This document shows positions 7,899 to 16,304 of a stretch of DNA of 32,800 bases, in pieces (the first letter of the stretch is position 1; each line of letters begins with the position of its first letter). Both the position numbers and the translations under genes were made by a program. The notes below the pieces were generated by a model, which was not told where the DNA came from, did no database searches, and saw nothing but the letters and a program-made list of their open reading frames with translations. The stretch is from CAZQXD01 sp964597315 (GTDB lineage Bacteria; Pseudomonadota; Gammaproteobacteria; Competibacterales; Competibacteraceae), in contig CAZQXD010000048.1 of assembly GCA_964597315.1 (NCBI GenBank), positions 1 through 32,800 on the forward strand, written 5' to 3'.

Positions 7899-9271
7899 TA
7901 ATCGTCCTCAATGGCCTTCTTGGGATCAATGCCCAACGCCCGCAGTTTGCGGTATAGATTGGTGCGCTCCATGCCCACCCGATCCGCCAGGCGCGCCACA
8001 TTGCCCTCGCAATCTTTGAATTGCTGCAACAGATAGGCCCGTTCGAACTGCTCACGGGCTTCCCGCAGAGGTAAATCCAAGGGAATGTTGCCCACTTCCC
8101 GGGGTTTGGTGGGTGGGGCGCTGCTCATGGCCGACTCGGCCTCCTCCAAGGGGATTTCCTCTTCTGAACCCAGGATTAGCAGCCGCTGCACCAGGTTTTT
8201 GAGTTCGCGGATGTTGCCAGGCCAGGGGTAGTTGCGTAGCCGGTTCTGGGCGGCGGTGGTGAAGCGCCGGTACAACAGCCCCTCCTGGTCCACGAAGTAA
8301 TTCACGTAGAAATTGAGCAGCTCCGGCACGTCCTCGCAGTGATCGCGCAGGGGCGGCAGTTTGATGGGCACCACATTGAGATGATAGTAGAGGTCTTCCC
8401 GAAATCGCCCCTCCGTTACCTCCCGCTCCAGATCCCGATGGGTGGCGGCCACCACCCGGACATTGAGCTGCACCGGCTCCTTGCCGCCAATGCGCAGAAA
8501 CGAGCCGTTTTCCAGGGCGCCGGCCAGCTTGGCCTGGGTCTCCAGGTCCATGTCGGCCAGTTCGTCCAAAAACAGGGTGCCGCCGGAGGCTTGTTCCAAA
8601 CGGCCGTAATGGACTTTATCGCCGTTCTCGGAGCCGAATAGCTCCAGGGCCGAGTTTTCCCGGGCGATGGAGCCGACCCCCACGTCCACGAAAGGGCCGT
8701 CGCGCCGGGGGCTGTTGGCGTGAAGAAATCGGGCGTAAATCTCCTTGCCGGTGCCCGGCTCCCCGGAGATCAACACCGGGGTGTCGTGCTGGGCGATTTT
8801 CAGAGCCTGGTTGCGTAGATGCTGGGCGATTTCACTTTTGCCCACCGGCTCGGTGACCGGGCGCACCTGGCGCTTGAGTCCCAGGTTTTCCCGGGTCAGT
8901 TGGTCGGCCTCGATGGCCCGCTCCACGGTGAGCAGCAACTTGGCCATGGACAGGGGTTTTTCGAGGAAATCGTAGGCCCCTAGGCGGGTGGCCTCCACGG
9001 CCGTCTCTACGGTGCCATGGCCGGACATCATCACCACCGGACAGGCCAGGGGTTCGCCTTCGGTCCACTCCTTGAGCAGACTGATGCCATCCATGTCCGG
9101 CATCCAGATATCCAGCAAAATCAGGTCGGGCCGCCGCGCCCGGCGAGCCTCCCGGGCTGCGGCGGCATTCTCCGCAGTGCTGACTTCGTAGCCCTCGTCT
9201 TCGAGAATCTCTTTGACCAGATCGCGGATATCCGGTTCGTCATCGACGACCAGGATATGGGGTGAACTCAT
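7898..9271 (-). CDS. ntrX: NtrX-type response regulator lacking the GAFTGA loop
   Basis: Response regulator of an NtrY/NtrX pair, 457 residues: receiver domain (1-120, phospho-acceptor Asp54 in LLDIWMPDMDG), AAA+ ATPase (about 145-370; Walker A GEPGTGKE at 170-177, Walker B GGTLFLDELADM), and a C-terminal Fis-type helix-turn-helix (GNVARLADRVGMERTNLYRK). In sigma-54 activators the segment after ELFG is normally HE-GAFTGA followed by a few residues; here it is ELFGSENGDKVHYGRLEQ, so the sigma-54 contact loop is absent. It may therefore regulate by another mechanism. The start overlaps the ntrY stop by 4 bases (ATGA), and the stop overlaps trkA. The pair is known elsewhere for nitrogen and redox control, but its target here is unknown. 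Confidence 0.9.
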   Translation of the reverse strand: MSSPHILVVDDEPDIRDLVKEILEDEGYEVSTAENAAAAREARRARRPDLILLDIWMPDMDGISLLKEWTEGEPLACPVVMMSGHGTVETAVEATRLGAYDFLEKPLSMAKLLLTVERAIEADQLTRENLGLKRQVRPVTEPVGKSEIAQHLRNQALKIAQHDTPVLISGEPGTGKEIYARFLHANSPRRDGPFVDVGVGSIARENSALELFGSENGDKVHYGRLEQASGGTLFLDELADMDLETQAKLAGALENGSFLRIGGKEPVQLNVRVVAATHRDLEREVTEGRFREDLYYHLNVVPIKLPPLRDHCEDVPELLNFYVNYFVDQEGLLYRRFTTAAQNRLRNYPWPGNIRELKNLVQRLLILGSEEEIPLEEAESAMSSAPPTKPREVGNIPLDLPLREAREQFERAYLLQQFKDCEGNVARLADRVGMERTNLYRKLRALGIDPKKAIEDD

Positions 9272-11520
9272 CCTAATTCCTCGGTTTTGGACTGTAGGCT
9301 GGAGACGGCGGACGCGGCTTGAGCGTTCTCGGCGTCGGTACTCAGGGGCAGTCGCACCACGACACGGGCGCCGCCCTCGGGTGGGGATTCCATGGAAACC
9401 AGACCGCCGTGTTCCTCCACGATCTTTTTGACGATGGCCAATCCTAGTCCGGTTCCCTTGGGTTTGGTAGTCACATAAGGCTCGAAAATATCGCCGATGC
9501 CTCCCTCCGGGAAACCTGGGCCATCATCTTGACAGATCAGTTCCACGTAATCGGCATGGGCATCGAAGCCGCATTGGGTGCGTACGCTCAGGGCCGAACC
9601 GCCCCCTTCCTTGATGGCCTCGATGCCATTTTTGACCACATTATGGAGCAACTGCCGCAATCGACCTGGGTCGGCCGCTACCATCGGGGAGCGGGGGTCC
9701 AGGTCCAGAAGGATATCCACTTCCGCCGGATGGTCCCGGTACAGGTACAGTACCTCGGTGATGAAGTCGTTGAGATTGATCCGGGTGAGGCGCAACTGGG
9801 GGGGGCGGGCATATTCATTGAAGGCGTCCACCATGTCCTTCATGGCCGCTACTTGCTGGATAATGGTGTGGGTGCTGCGATCCAGTATCCGGCCCTCTTC
9901 TGCGGTGTTCATGGTTTTTAGGTATTTATGGCGGATTCGCTCGGTAGCCAATTGAATGGGGGTCAGGGGGTTTTTGATCTCGTGGGCCAGGCGCCGGGCT
10001 ACCTCCGCCCAGGCGGCGTCCCGTTCCGCCTGGACCAGGGTGGTGATGTCGTCAAACACGATCATCTGGCCACCCCTCAGGCCAGCGGCATCGGGCAGAA
10101 AACTACCCCGGCACATTAGTACCTGTCGACCGCTGGACCCGAATAGGGTGACTTCCTGGCGCCAGTCGCTGATTGGGTCGGTGTCGTCGCACAGATGCGG
10201 GGCGATGGCGTCGAAGAAATGGGCTAGATGAGCGTGTTCGGTAATGAGCCGGTCCAATTCCAGGCCGATGTAATCGCTCAGGTCCACCCGAAGCAACTGC
10301 CCGGCGGCGGCGTTACAGGTGCGCAGGCAGCGGTCGTGGTCCAAGGTCAGTACTCCCGATGACAACCGGGACAGCACCGCTTCCAGATAAGCGCGCTGCT
10401 GCTCCACTAGTTGCTGACTGCGCAGGGCGGTGTCCCGAGCCTGGGCCAGGTTGCGGGTCATCTGATTGAAGGATTGCACCAGAAACCCCAGCTCGTCGCT
10501 GCTGGACAGGGGCAGTTGCTTGTCGTAGCGCCCGGCGGCCACCGCCCGGGTGCCCTCCACTAGGTCGCTGATAGGCTCCACCAGCCGCCGGGACGAAAAA
10601 AACGCCGCCCAGAAGGCCGCCAGAATACCCAGCAGCAGCACCAGGGATAGGGTGAGAATAAAGCTGATCTTCAGGGGAGTGCGCAGAAACACCAGTTCTT
10701 TATAAGTATCGAAGGCGGACTGTACTGAATCGGCCAGCAGGCTGACCCGATCAGTGACCGGGAACAGCGACTGGAGCAGTCGGCCTTCCTGGCGCGAATC
10801 CCGGGCCGGTATAAAGACCACGGCGCGCATGTGAAAGCCGGTGTCGCCGATGGGGTCGAGGCTCACATAGTCATGGCCCTGGCGGACTTGAAGCAACACC
10901 ACCTCCGGGGGCCGGTTGGGAACGATTACCGAGGGGTCGATGCCGGCGGTGGCGATGATCCGGCCGTTCTGGCTGAACAGAGTGAGTTCGCTGGCGTTGG
11001 CCTCGGTGCGCAGTTCATCCAGGCTCAGGGCCACCATGACATCATCTACCTCCCGCAGATCCTCGGCTATCCGCACGGTCTGGCGCAGCACCTGACGCAT
11101 CCGCAGATCCAGGGAGTTGCGGGATAACTCCAGGGCGTCCTCCAGGGCCTGCTCCACCCGTACGTCGAACCAACTGTCGATGCCCCGTTGCAGAAACTGC
11201 ACGGAGAAGTAATACACCACCCCCACTGGGGTAGCGGCGATCACCGCGAATAAGATCATCAGCCGCAGGGTCAGCCGGGCGCCGGGCGCCCGGGTCCGGT
11301 ACTGGGTGATCAGCCGGTAAAGGTTATAGCCGATCATCACCGCCAGCAGCATCAGGCCCAGGGTGGCGCACAGCAGCAACCAGGAATACTGTTCGCTGAA
11401 ACGGGCGGAGTTCTCGGTGGCATCGCTCATCAGCAACAACACCGTGAGCAACAGCCCGAACAGCCCCAGGATGGGCAATAAGCCGCGCCAGCGGCGCAGT
11501 TCGCTCTCTACAGCGGCCAT
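9268..11520 (-). CDS. ntrY: NtrY-type membrane sensor histidine kinase
   Basis: A 750-residue inner-membrane sensor kinase. It has two N-terminal helices (about residues 15-35 and 45-65), a third near 85-110, a periplasmic sensor region, another helix around 280-305, a HAMP linker (SSRRLVEPISDLVEGTRAVAAG), a PAS-like segment (about 375-480), the H-box EVARRLAHEIKNPLTPIQLA and an HATPase domain with DDGPGFPEGG and KGTGLGLAIVKK. The N-box region reads LHNVVKNGIEAI. I chose the ATG at 11520; a GTG at 11529 is an alternative. The gene overlaps the DUF4390 gene before it and ntrX after it, so the three are translated together. The signal sensed is not evident. Confidence 0.93.
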   Translation of the reverse strand: MAAVESELRRWRGLLPILGLFGLLLTVLLLMSDATENSARFSEQYSWLLLCATLGLMLLAVMIGYNLYRLITQYRTRAPGARLTLRLMILFAVIAATPVGVVYYFSVQFLQRGIDSWFDVRVEQALEDALELSRNSLDLRMRQVLRQTVRIAEDLREVDDVMVALSLDELRTEANASELTLFSQNGRIIATAGIDPSVIVPNRPPEVVLLQVRQGHDYVSLDPIGDTGFHMRAVVFIPARDSRQEGRLLQSLFPVTDRVSLLADSVQSAFDTYKELVFLRTPLKISFILTLSLVLLLGILAAFWAAFFSSRRLVEPISDLVEGTRAVAAGRYDKQLPLSSSDELGFLVQSFNQMTRNLAQARDTALRSQQLVEQQRAYLEAVLSRLSSGVLTLDHDRCLRTCNAAAGQLLRVDLSDYIGLELDRLITEHAHLAHFFDAIAPHLCDDTDPISDWRQEVTLFGSSGRQVLMCRGSFLPDAAGLRGGQMIVFDDITTLVQAERDAAWAEVARRLAHEIKNPLTPIQLATERIRHKYLKTMNTAEEGRILDRSTHTIIQQVAAMKDMVDAFNEYARPPQLRLTRINLNDFITEVLYLYRDHPAEVDILLDLDPRSPMVAADPGRLRQLLHNVVKNGIEAIKEGGGSALSVRTQCGFDAHADYVELICQDDGPGFPEGGIGDIFEPYVTTKPKGTGLGLAIVKKIVEEHGGLVSMESPPEGGARVVVRLPLSTDAENAQAASAVSSLQSKTEELG

Positions 11521-12086
11521 GTGCGCCACTCGGAGGTCAGCCGCCAGTCCCCGGACAGATACGCCACCGGCCGCAATGGCGCTGGCAGGGACTCAATGTC
11601 CAGGCTGGCCCGCAGCCGGGCGTAATAGCTGCCCTTCGGGGTCAGCAGACTGCGATCCAATAGCGGAAAGCCGTCAATGACACCCATATACAAGGTAGCG
11701 GCGGTGAGGGTGGGAAAACTGTTAAATTCACCGCTATTAAGATTGGTGACCAGATATTGTCGGGCCAAGGCGTGATAATCCAGGCGAAAGCGTTGGGCCA
11801 GGGCGGCCACTGACTCATCCCAGACCCAGTTACGGTGTCGGCGCACCTCCATTTCCAGTTCGATGGTTAAGGGTACGCCATTGGCCAGGGCCTCAAGAGC
11901 CGCCTGGCTGAAGTCATAGTCCAGTCGGGCATCCAGCCGGTATACCCCCTCCACCAGCCGAGTGTTGGCGCTGAGTACTCGAAACCCCGCCCCCCAAGCA
12001 TCCATTGCCAGCAACAGCCCTAGCAGTAGCAGCGCCCAGCGCAGGCGGGGTATGGGGGCGGGGGTGGGACCGAAAACAGGGGACAC
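11508..12086 (-). CDS. DUF4390 family exported protein
   Basis: A 192-residue protein with a hydrophobic N-terminal segment at about residues 15-33 ending AMDAWGAGF, probably a signal peptide, followed by a beta-rich region (VEGVYRLDARLDYDFSQAALEAL, LTIELEMEVRRHRNWVWDE, LYMGVIDGFPLLD, YYARLRASLDIESLP). These features fit the DUF4390 family, usually encoded just upstream of ntrYX in gammaproteobacteria. The start is GTG at 12086, three bases after the rsmB stop; the 3' end overlaps ntrY. Its tight linkage suggests an accessory periplasmic role for NtrY, but no function has been established that I know of. Confidence 0.82.
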   Translation of the reverse strand: MSPVFGPTPAPIPRLRWALLLLGLLLAMDAWGAGFRVLSANTRLVEGVYRLDARLDYDFSQAALEALANGVPLTIELEMEVRRHRNWVWDESVAALAQRFRLDYHALARQYLVTNLNSGEFNSFPTLTAATLYMGVIDGFPLLDRSLLTPKGSYYARLRASLDIESLPAPLRPVAYLSGDWRLTSEWRTWPL

Positions 12087-12089
12087 GGT

Positions 12090-13418
12090 TCAGGGTTCGC
12101 TGTGTTTGGCCAGGCAGGCATAGTAGAAACCGTCCATGGTGTGTTCGCCAGGCAGCACCTGCCGCCCGTGGCTCACTGCCCGACCCCAGGTCGCGGCAAT
12201 GGGTTGCTCCTGGGCGTCTGGATGGCGATTCAGAAACGCGCCAACCACCGCCTCGTTTTCCGCGCGCAGCACCGAACAGGTGGCGTAGACTAGCCGCCCA
12301 CTGGGCGCTAGCAACGGCCATAGGGCCTCCAGCAGGGACTGCTGACGGGCGGCCAAGGTTGGAATATCGGTCGCGGCGCGCAGCACTTTGATATCCGGGT
12401 GGCGGCGGATCACCCCGGTAGCAGAGCAAGGGGCATCCAGCAGGATACGGTCGAAGGGGCGACCGTCCCACCAACGGGCCGGTTCCAGGCCGTCGCCAGC
12501 GCACAGTTCGGCCCCAAGTCCCAGCCGCCGCAGGTTATCTCCCACCCGGGCCAACCGGTTGGCGTCCACATCCAAGGCCAGCACCCGGGCCAGTTTCGGC
12601 TGCCGCTCCAGGATATGGCCGGTTTTACCCCCGGGGGCGGCGCAAGCATCCAGCACCGCTAACCCAGGGCGTGGGTCCAGCAACTCGGCGGCCAGTTGGG
12701 CGCCGGCGTCTTGCACCGACACCAGACCCTCGGCGAAACCCGGTAGCCGCTCCACCTCCAAGGGCTGTTCCAGAACTACCGCCGCCGGGGCGTGGGGTAC
12801 AGGGGCGGCGACCAGGCCGACGGCGGCCAGTCGGGCCAGATAGTCCGCCCGGTCCAGCCGGGTCAGATTAACTCGTAGGGTGAGGGGGGGGTGGTGGTTG
12901 GCGGCCGCAGCGATGGCCTCCCAGTCCTGGGGCCAGTCCTGTTGCAACTGCTCCAACAGCCAGGCTGGATGGGCGTGATGGGCCGCCAGATCCTCGGCCA
13001 GGTTGGCCAGCAGCGCCTCCCGGCGACGCAGAAAACCCCTCAGCACGGCGTTGGCCAACCCTGCAGCCCAGGGCTTGCCTAGGGAACGGGCCGCCGCCAC
13101 GGTTTGGGACACTACGGCGTAGTCCGGGGCGCGGAGATGGAGAATTTGATACAAAGCCGACAACAGCAGCGCCCGTACCTGGTGTTCCCGGGTTTTCAGA
13201 GGGCGCTCCAGCAGCCGGTTCAGCAGAGCATCAAGATGGGGCTGCCAGCGCAAGGTGCCGTAGCAAAGCGCCTGCACCAGGCTCCGGTCCCGATCCGCCG
13301 TCCGCGCCAGGGAGGGGGGGAGGGCAGTGGCCAGGGAACGGCCTTCTCCCAACACCTGGGCTAGCACCCGAACCGCTGTCAGGCGCGGATTGTCGAAGCG
13401 GGTCGTCGCGGGTTTCAT
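12090..13418 (-). CDS. rsmB: 16S rRNA (cytosine-967-C5)-methyltransferase RsmB
   Basis: RsmB (Sun/Fmu) makes m5C967 in 16S rRNA. The 442 residues comprise an NusB-like RNA-binding domain (about 1-140) and a Rossmann methyltransferase domain with SAM motif LDACAAPGGKTGHIL, motif IV DAPCSATGVIRRHPDI and the catalytic Cys motif VYATCSVLRAENE. Length and order match E. coli RsmB (429). The ATG overlaps the fmt stop by four bases (ATGA), the usual fmt-rsmB coupling. It starts a chain of overlapping genes leading through ntrYX to trkAH. Confidence 0.96.
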   Translation of the reverse strand: MKPATTRFDNPRLTAVRVLAQVLGEGRSLATALPPSLARTADRDRSLVQALCYGTLRWQPHLDALLNRLLERPLKTREHQVRALLLSALYQILHLRAPDYAVVSQTVAAARSLGKPWAAGLANAVLRGFLRRREALLANLAEDLAAHHAHPAWLLEQLQQDWPQDWEAIAAAANHHPPLTLRVNLTRLDRADYLARLAAVGLVAAPVPHAPAAVVLEQPLEVERLPGFAEGLVSVQDAGAQLAAELLDPRPGLAVLDACAAPGGKTGHILERQPKLARVLALDVDANRLARVGDNLRRLGLGAELCAGDGLEPARWWDGRPFDRILLDAPCSATGVIRRHPDIKVLRAATDIPTLAARQQSLLEALWPLLAPSGRLVYATCSVLRAENEAVVGAFLNRHPDAQEQPIAATWGRAVSHGRQVLPGEHTMDGFYYACLAKHSEP

Positions 13419-14362
13419 GGCTGTCCCAGGACCTGGCCCAGCAGGCTGTGGGCGTTGAGATAATCCGCTGCCGTCATGGGGCGCTTGCCGGGGGCTTGGA
13501 TTTCGGTAAGGCGTAGTATCCCCTGGCCCGTGGCCACTCGGATGCCGGTTCGATCTTCCGCCAGCACCCGACCCGGCTCGCCGCTCCCCGCCTCGGCCAG
13601 AGCGCGCCAGATGCGTAGGGGCTGGCCGCCCACCCGGGTCTGGGCCACCGGCCAGGGGTTGAAGGCGCGCACCCGCCGCTCCAACTCCGGGGCTGGGTGG
13701 GACCAGTCCAGTTCCGCCTCGGCCTTATCCAGTTTATCGGCGTAGCAGGCCAGGGCCGGGTCCTGGGGTTCGGCCCGGACCCGGTCGGCGAACAGATCGG
13801 GCAACAGTCGGGCTAGGGTAAGGGCGCCCAACTGGGCTAGCCGATCATGCAACTCGCCGGCGGTCATACCGGGGCTGATGGGGCATTCGGCCCGGGCCAA
13901 AACCGGCCCGGTGTCAAGTCCGGCATCCATCCGCATCAGACTGACGCCGGACACCCGGTCGCCGGCCAGCACGGCCCGTTGGATGGGAGCCGCGCCCCGC
14001 CAACGGGGCAGCAGGGAGGCATGGACATTGATACAACCTAGGGCGGGGGTGGCCAGCACCGCTCGGGGCAAGATTAGACCATAGGCCACGACCACCATCA
14101 GATCCGGTTGTAGGGCCGCCAGCTCCGCCCGAGCCTCGGCGTCGCGCAGGCTACGGGGCTGATAGACTGGCAGACCGGCCTCCAAGGCCTGGAGCTTGAC
14201 CGGGCTGGCCCGGGGTTGCCGACCCCGCCCAGCGGGACGATCTGGCTGGGTGTGGACGGCCACCAGGGTGCAATGACTCCCCAGCAGCGCCTCCAGGGTA
14301 GGAACGGCAAACTCGGGTGTTCCGGCAAAGACGACCCTCGGTGGCTGGTCATGGGCGCGCAT
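13415..14362 (-). CDS. fmt: Methionyl-tRNA formyltransferase
   Basis: Transfers a formyl group from 10-formyl-tetrahydrofolate to initiator Met-tRNA. The 315 residues match the family. N-terminal formyltransferase domain: VVFAGTPEFAVPTLEALL, the signature CINVHASLLPRWRGAAPIQ (catalytic Asn and His) and MDAGLDTGPVL (catalytic Asp). The C-terminal OB-like domain contains FNPWPVAQTRVGGQPLRIW. The ATG at 14362 has AGGAA several bases upstream. It follows def by 71 bp and overlaps rsmB; def and fmt are the paired formyl-methionine enzymes. Confidence 0.97.
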   Translation of the reverse strand: MRAHDQPPRVVFAGTPEFAVPTLEALLGSHCTLVAVHTQPDRPAGRGRQPRASPVKLQALEAGLPVYQPRSLRDAEARAELAALQPDLMVVVAYGLILPRAVLATPALGCINVHASLLPRWRGAAPIQRAVLAGDRVSGVSLMRMDAGLDTGPVLARAECPISPGMTAGELHDRLAQLGALTLARLLPDLFADRVRAEPQDPALACYADKLDKAEAELDWSHPAPELERRVRAFNPWPVAQTRVGGQPLRIWRALAEAGSGEPGRVLAEDRTGIRVATGQGILRLTEIQAPGKRPMTAADYLNAHSLLGQVLGQP

Positions 14363-14384
14363 AGGGAATTCCTGCTCTCAAGAG

Positions 14385-14422
14385 GCCGCCACCCGGGGCG
14401 CGGTGGGGCCTGGAGTGGCGGC
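14385..14422 (-). repeat. Inverted repeat between def and fmt
   Basis: GCCGCCAC at 14385-14392 is matched by GTGGCGGC at 14415-14422, giving a possible 8-bp stem with a 22-base loop in the def-fmt gap. There is no run of T after it in either direction, so it does not look like a terminator; it could be an mRNA processing or attenuation hairpin, or chance in GC-rich sequence. Confidence 0.3.
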
Positions 14423-14433
14423 GGCTGCCGGGG

Positions 14434-14946
14434 TTAGCGGGCACGGGCCTCTTGACGGGCTTGTTTTTCCAGCTTTTTGCGAATTCGATCTCGCTTCAAG
14501 GGGGAGAGGTAATCCACGAACAGCTTGCCGTCCAGATGGTCGATCTCATGTTGGATGCACACCGCCAGCAGCCCATCGGCAGACAATTCGAAGGGTTGTC
14601 CCTGGCGGTCCAGGGCCTTGACCCGGATGCTGTCCGCCCGACGCACGGTCTCGTAATAGCCGGGCACCGACAGACAGCCTTCTTCCATTTCCTCCTCGCC
14701 GCTTTGTTCGAGCAGCGTGGGGTTGATCAGCACCAGAGGCTGATCTTTGTCTTCGGAGATGTCGATGACGATCACCCGCTGCTGGACGTTGACCTGGGTA
14801 GCGGCCAGGCCAATGCCTGGGGCCGTGTACATGGTCTCGAACATGTCGTCCACCAGCCGACGGATATCGTCATCCACCGCCCCCACCGGCACGGCGTGCT
14901 TACGTAGCCGTGGATCGGGGAAATGCAGAACGTCTAGGATGGCCAT
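14434..14946 (-). CDS. def: Peptide deformylase
   Basis: Metalloenzyme that removes the N-formyl group from nascent proteins. The 170-residue protein shows the three family motifs in order: PGIGLAATQV, EEGCLSVPG (metal-ligand Cys) and QHEIDHLDGKLF (HExxH metal site and catalytic Glu). I start at the ATG at 14946, giving MAILDVLHFPDPRLRKHA as in homologues; the frame is open 12 codons further but those residues are not conserved. First gene of the leftward run, divergent from the LysM lipoprotein gene. Confidence 0.97.
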   Translation of the reverse strand: MAILDVLHFPDPRLRKHAVPVGAVDDDIRRLVDDMFETMYTAPGIGLAATQVNVQQRVIVIDISEDKDQPLVLINPTLLEQSGEEEMEEGCLSVPGYYETVRRADSIRVKALDRQGQPFELSADGLLAVCIQHEIDHLDGKLFVDYLSPLKRDRIRKKLEKQARQEARAR

Positions 14947-15143
14947 GGCAGTCTCGTAATGTGTCGCGCTTGTTTGTTTCAAAAATGCCGCGCAAGTATC
15001 CTAAATGATACCGGAAATCCTGGGCTAACCGCTATACTTCGGGCGTAATACCCTGGCGCTCAAGGGACGGGTCGCGGCGGCCGACTATCCTTATGACCGA
15101 TTTTCGGCCTTCGCGTTTAACCTAGCGAGGTTTCGGCAGGACC
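14947..15143. promoter_or_regulatory. Divergent promoter region between def and the LysM lipoprotein gene
   Basis: About 197 bp separate the start of the leftward def-fmt-rsmB run and the rightward LysM-dprA run. TATACT at 15033-15038 is a good -10 for the rightward genes but the expected -35 position is weak. No known regulator site or riboswitch was recognised. Both large gene runs in this window probably initiate here. Confidence 0.4.
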
Positions 15144-16304
15144 ATGGACATTAACCACATGACGTGCTTGTTGCGGACGCTGTCCGCTTCTTTTTCGGCG
15201 CTATTACTGTTATCCGCCTGCGCCGGACTGCCGGAGAAACCGCTCTCCGCCCCTCCCATGGTCGGCAGCGCGGGGTCGGCGCCCCCTTCGGCGCTACCTC
15301 CGGCGCCGCTGCTGCGCCCGGACCACCCCAGCGCCTATACCGTGGTTCTTGGAGACACCCTCTGGGATATTGCTGACCGATTTCTGGAAGCGCCCTGGCG
15401 CTGGCCGGATATCTGGCGGCTCAATCCGGCCATCCGTAATCCCCACTTGATCTACCCTGGGGATGTACTCGAAGTTTTCTACGAGGACGGACAGCCTCGG
15501 CTGTGGGTGGCCGCCAGTGATGTTCCAGCGCCAACGGCTCGCACCTCCGACGGACGGCCACTGATCAAGCTCAGCCCCCAGGTAAGGATAGAAGCCCTCA
15601 ATCAGCCCATTCCCACGGTTCCCCTGGAGGCCATTCAACCCTTTATCGACGGCTCACGCATCGTCGATCCGGCCGACTGGCAGGCGGCCCCCTACATACT
15701 CGGCGCCGACGGCGAACGGGTCACCTATGCGGCTCAGGACCGGCTCTATGCACAGGGACTGGACCCGGATCAGCCGCGCTGGCGAGTGTTCCACGCCGGG
15801 GCCGAGTTCACGGACCCGGAGACTGGCGAATTCCTGGGCTTTCAGGCGATACATGTGGGGGACGCGGTGTTGGAGCGGGAAGGCGATCCGGCCACGCTGC
15901 GAGTGGTGCGCAGTTTGCGGGAGATCGTCCCAGGCGACCGGCTGATGCCTGCGACCGATCTGGAAACCGTTTACCGCTTTATCCCCCACCCCCCACCCCC
16001 GGACACCCAGGGGCGGATTTTATCGGTGCCGGATGGAGTCTCCCTGATTGGCCGTTACCGCACCGTAGTGCTTAACCTAGGCGAGTCCGATGGCCTGGAA
16101 GCAGGGCATGTACTCGCTATCCTCAATGAGGGTGGCGTGGTCACCGACCCGGTGGTCGGCGGCACGGTGCGGTTGCCTGATCAGCGGGCTGGACTATTGT
16201 TGGTCTACCGGGTGTTCGATCGGGCCAGTTTCGCCCTGGTTACCGAGGCGATGCGCACCATTCGGGTCGCGGATCGGGTATCCGGCCCGGAGCCGCCCTT
16301 CTGA
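15144..16304 (+). CDS. LysM-domain lipoprotein
   Basis: A 386-residue envelope protein. The N-terminus has a lipoprotein signal (hydrophobic run SFSALLLL, lipobox LSAC with Cys26), then a Pro/Ala-rich linker (about 30-62) and one LysM peptidoglycan-binding domain at about 65-112 (YTVVLGDTLWDIADRFL ... NPHLIYPGDVLEV). The remaining 270 residues form the conserved tail seen in gammaproteobacterial proteins encoded between def and dprA; it contains repeated beta segments such as GDRLMPATDLETVYRF and VVLNLGESDGLEAGHVLAI. It probably sits in the outer membrane leaflet facing the peptidoglycan. An alternative ATG lies at codon 6. Its TGA overlaps the proposed dprA start. Confidence 0.9.
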   Translation: MDINHMTCLLRTLSASFSALLLLSACAGLPEKPLSAPPMVGSAGSAPPSALPPAPLLRPDHPSAYTVVLGDTLWDIADRFLEAPWRWPDIWRLNPAIRNPHLIYPGDVLEVFYEDGQPRLWVAASDVPAPTARTSDGRPLIKLSPQVRIEALNQPIPTVPLEAIQPFIDGSRIVDPADWQAAPYILGADGERVTYAAQDRLYAQGLDPDQPRWRVFHAGAEFTDPETGEFLGFQAIHVGDAVLEREGDPATLRVVRSLREIVPGDRLMPATDLETVYRFIPHPPPPDTQGRILSVPDGVSLIGRYRTVVLNLGESDGLEAGHVLAILNEGGVVTDPVVGGTVRLPDQRAGLLLVYRVFDRASFALVTEAMRTIRVADRVSGPEPPF

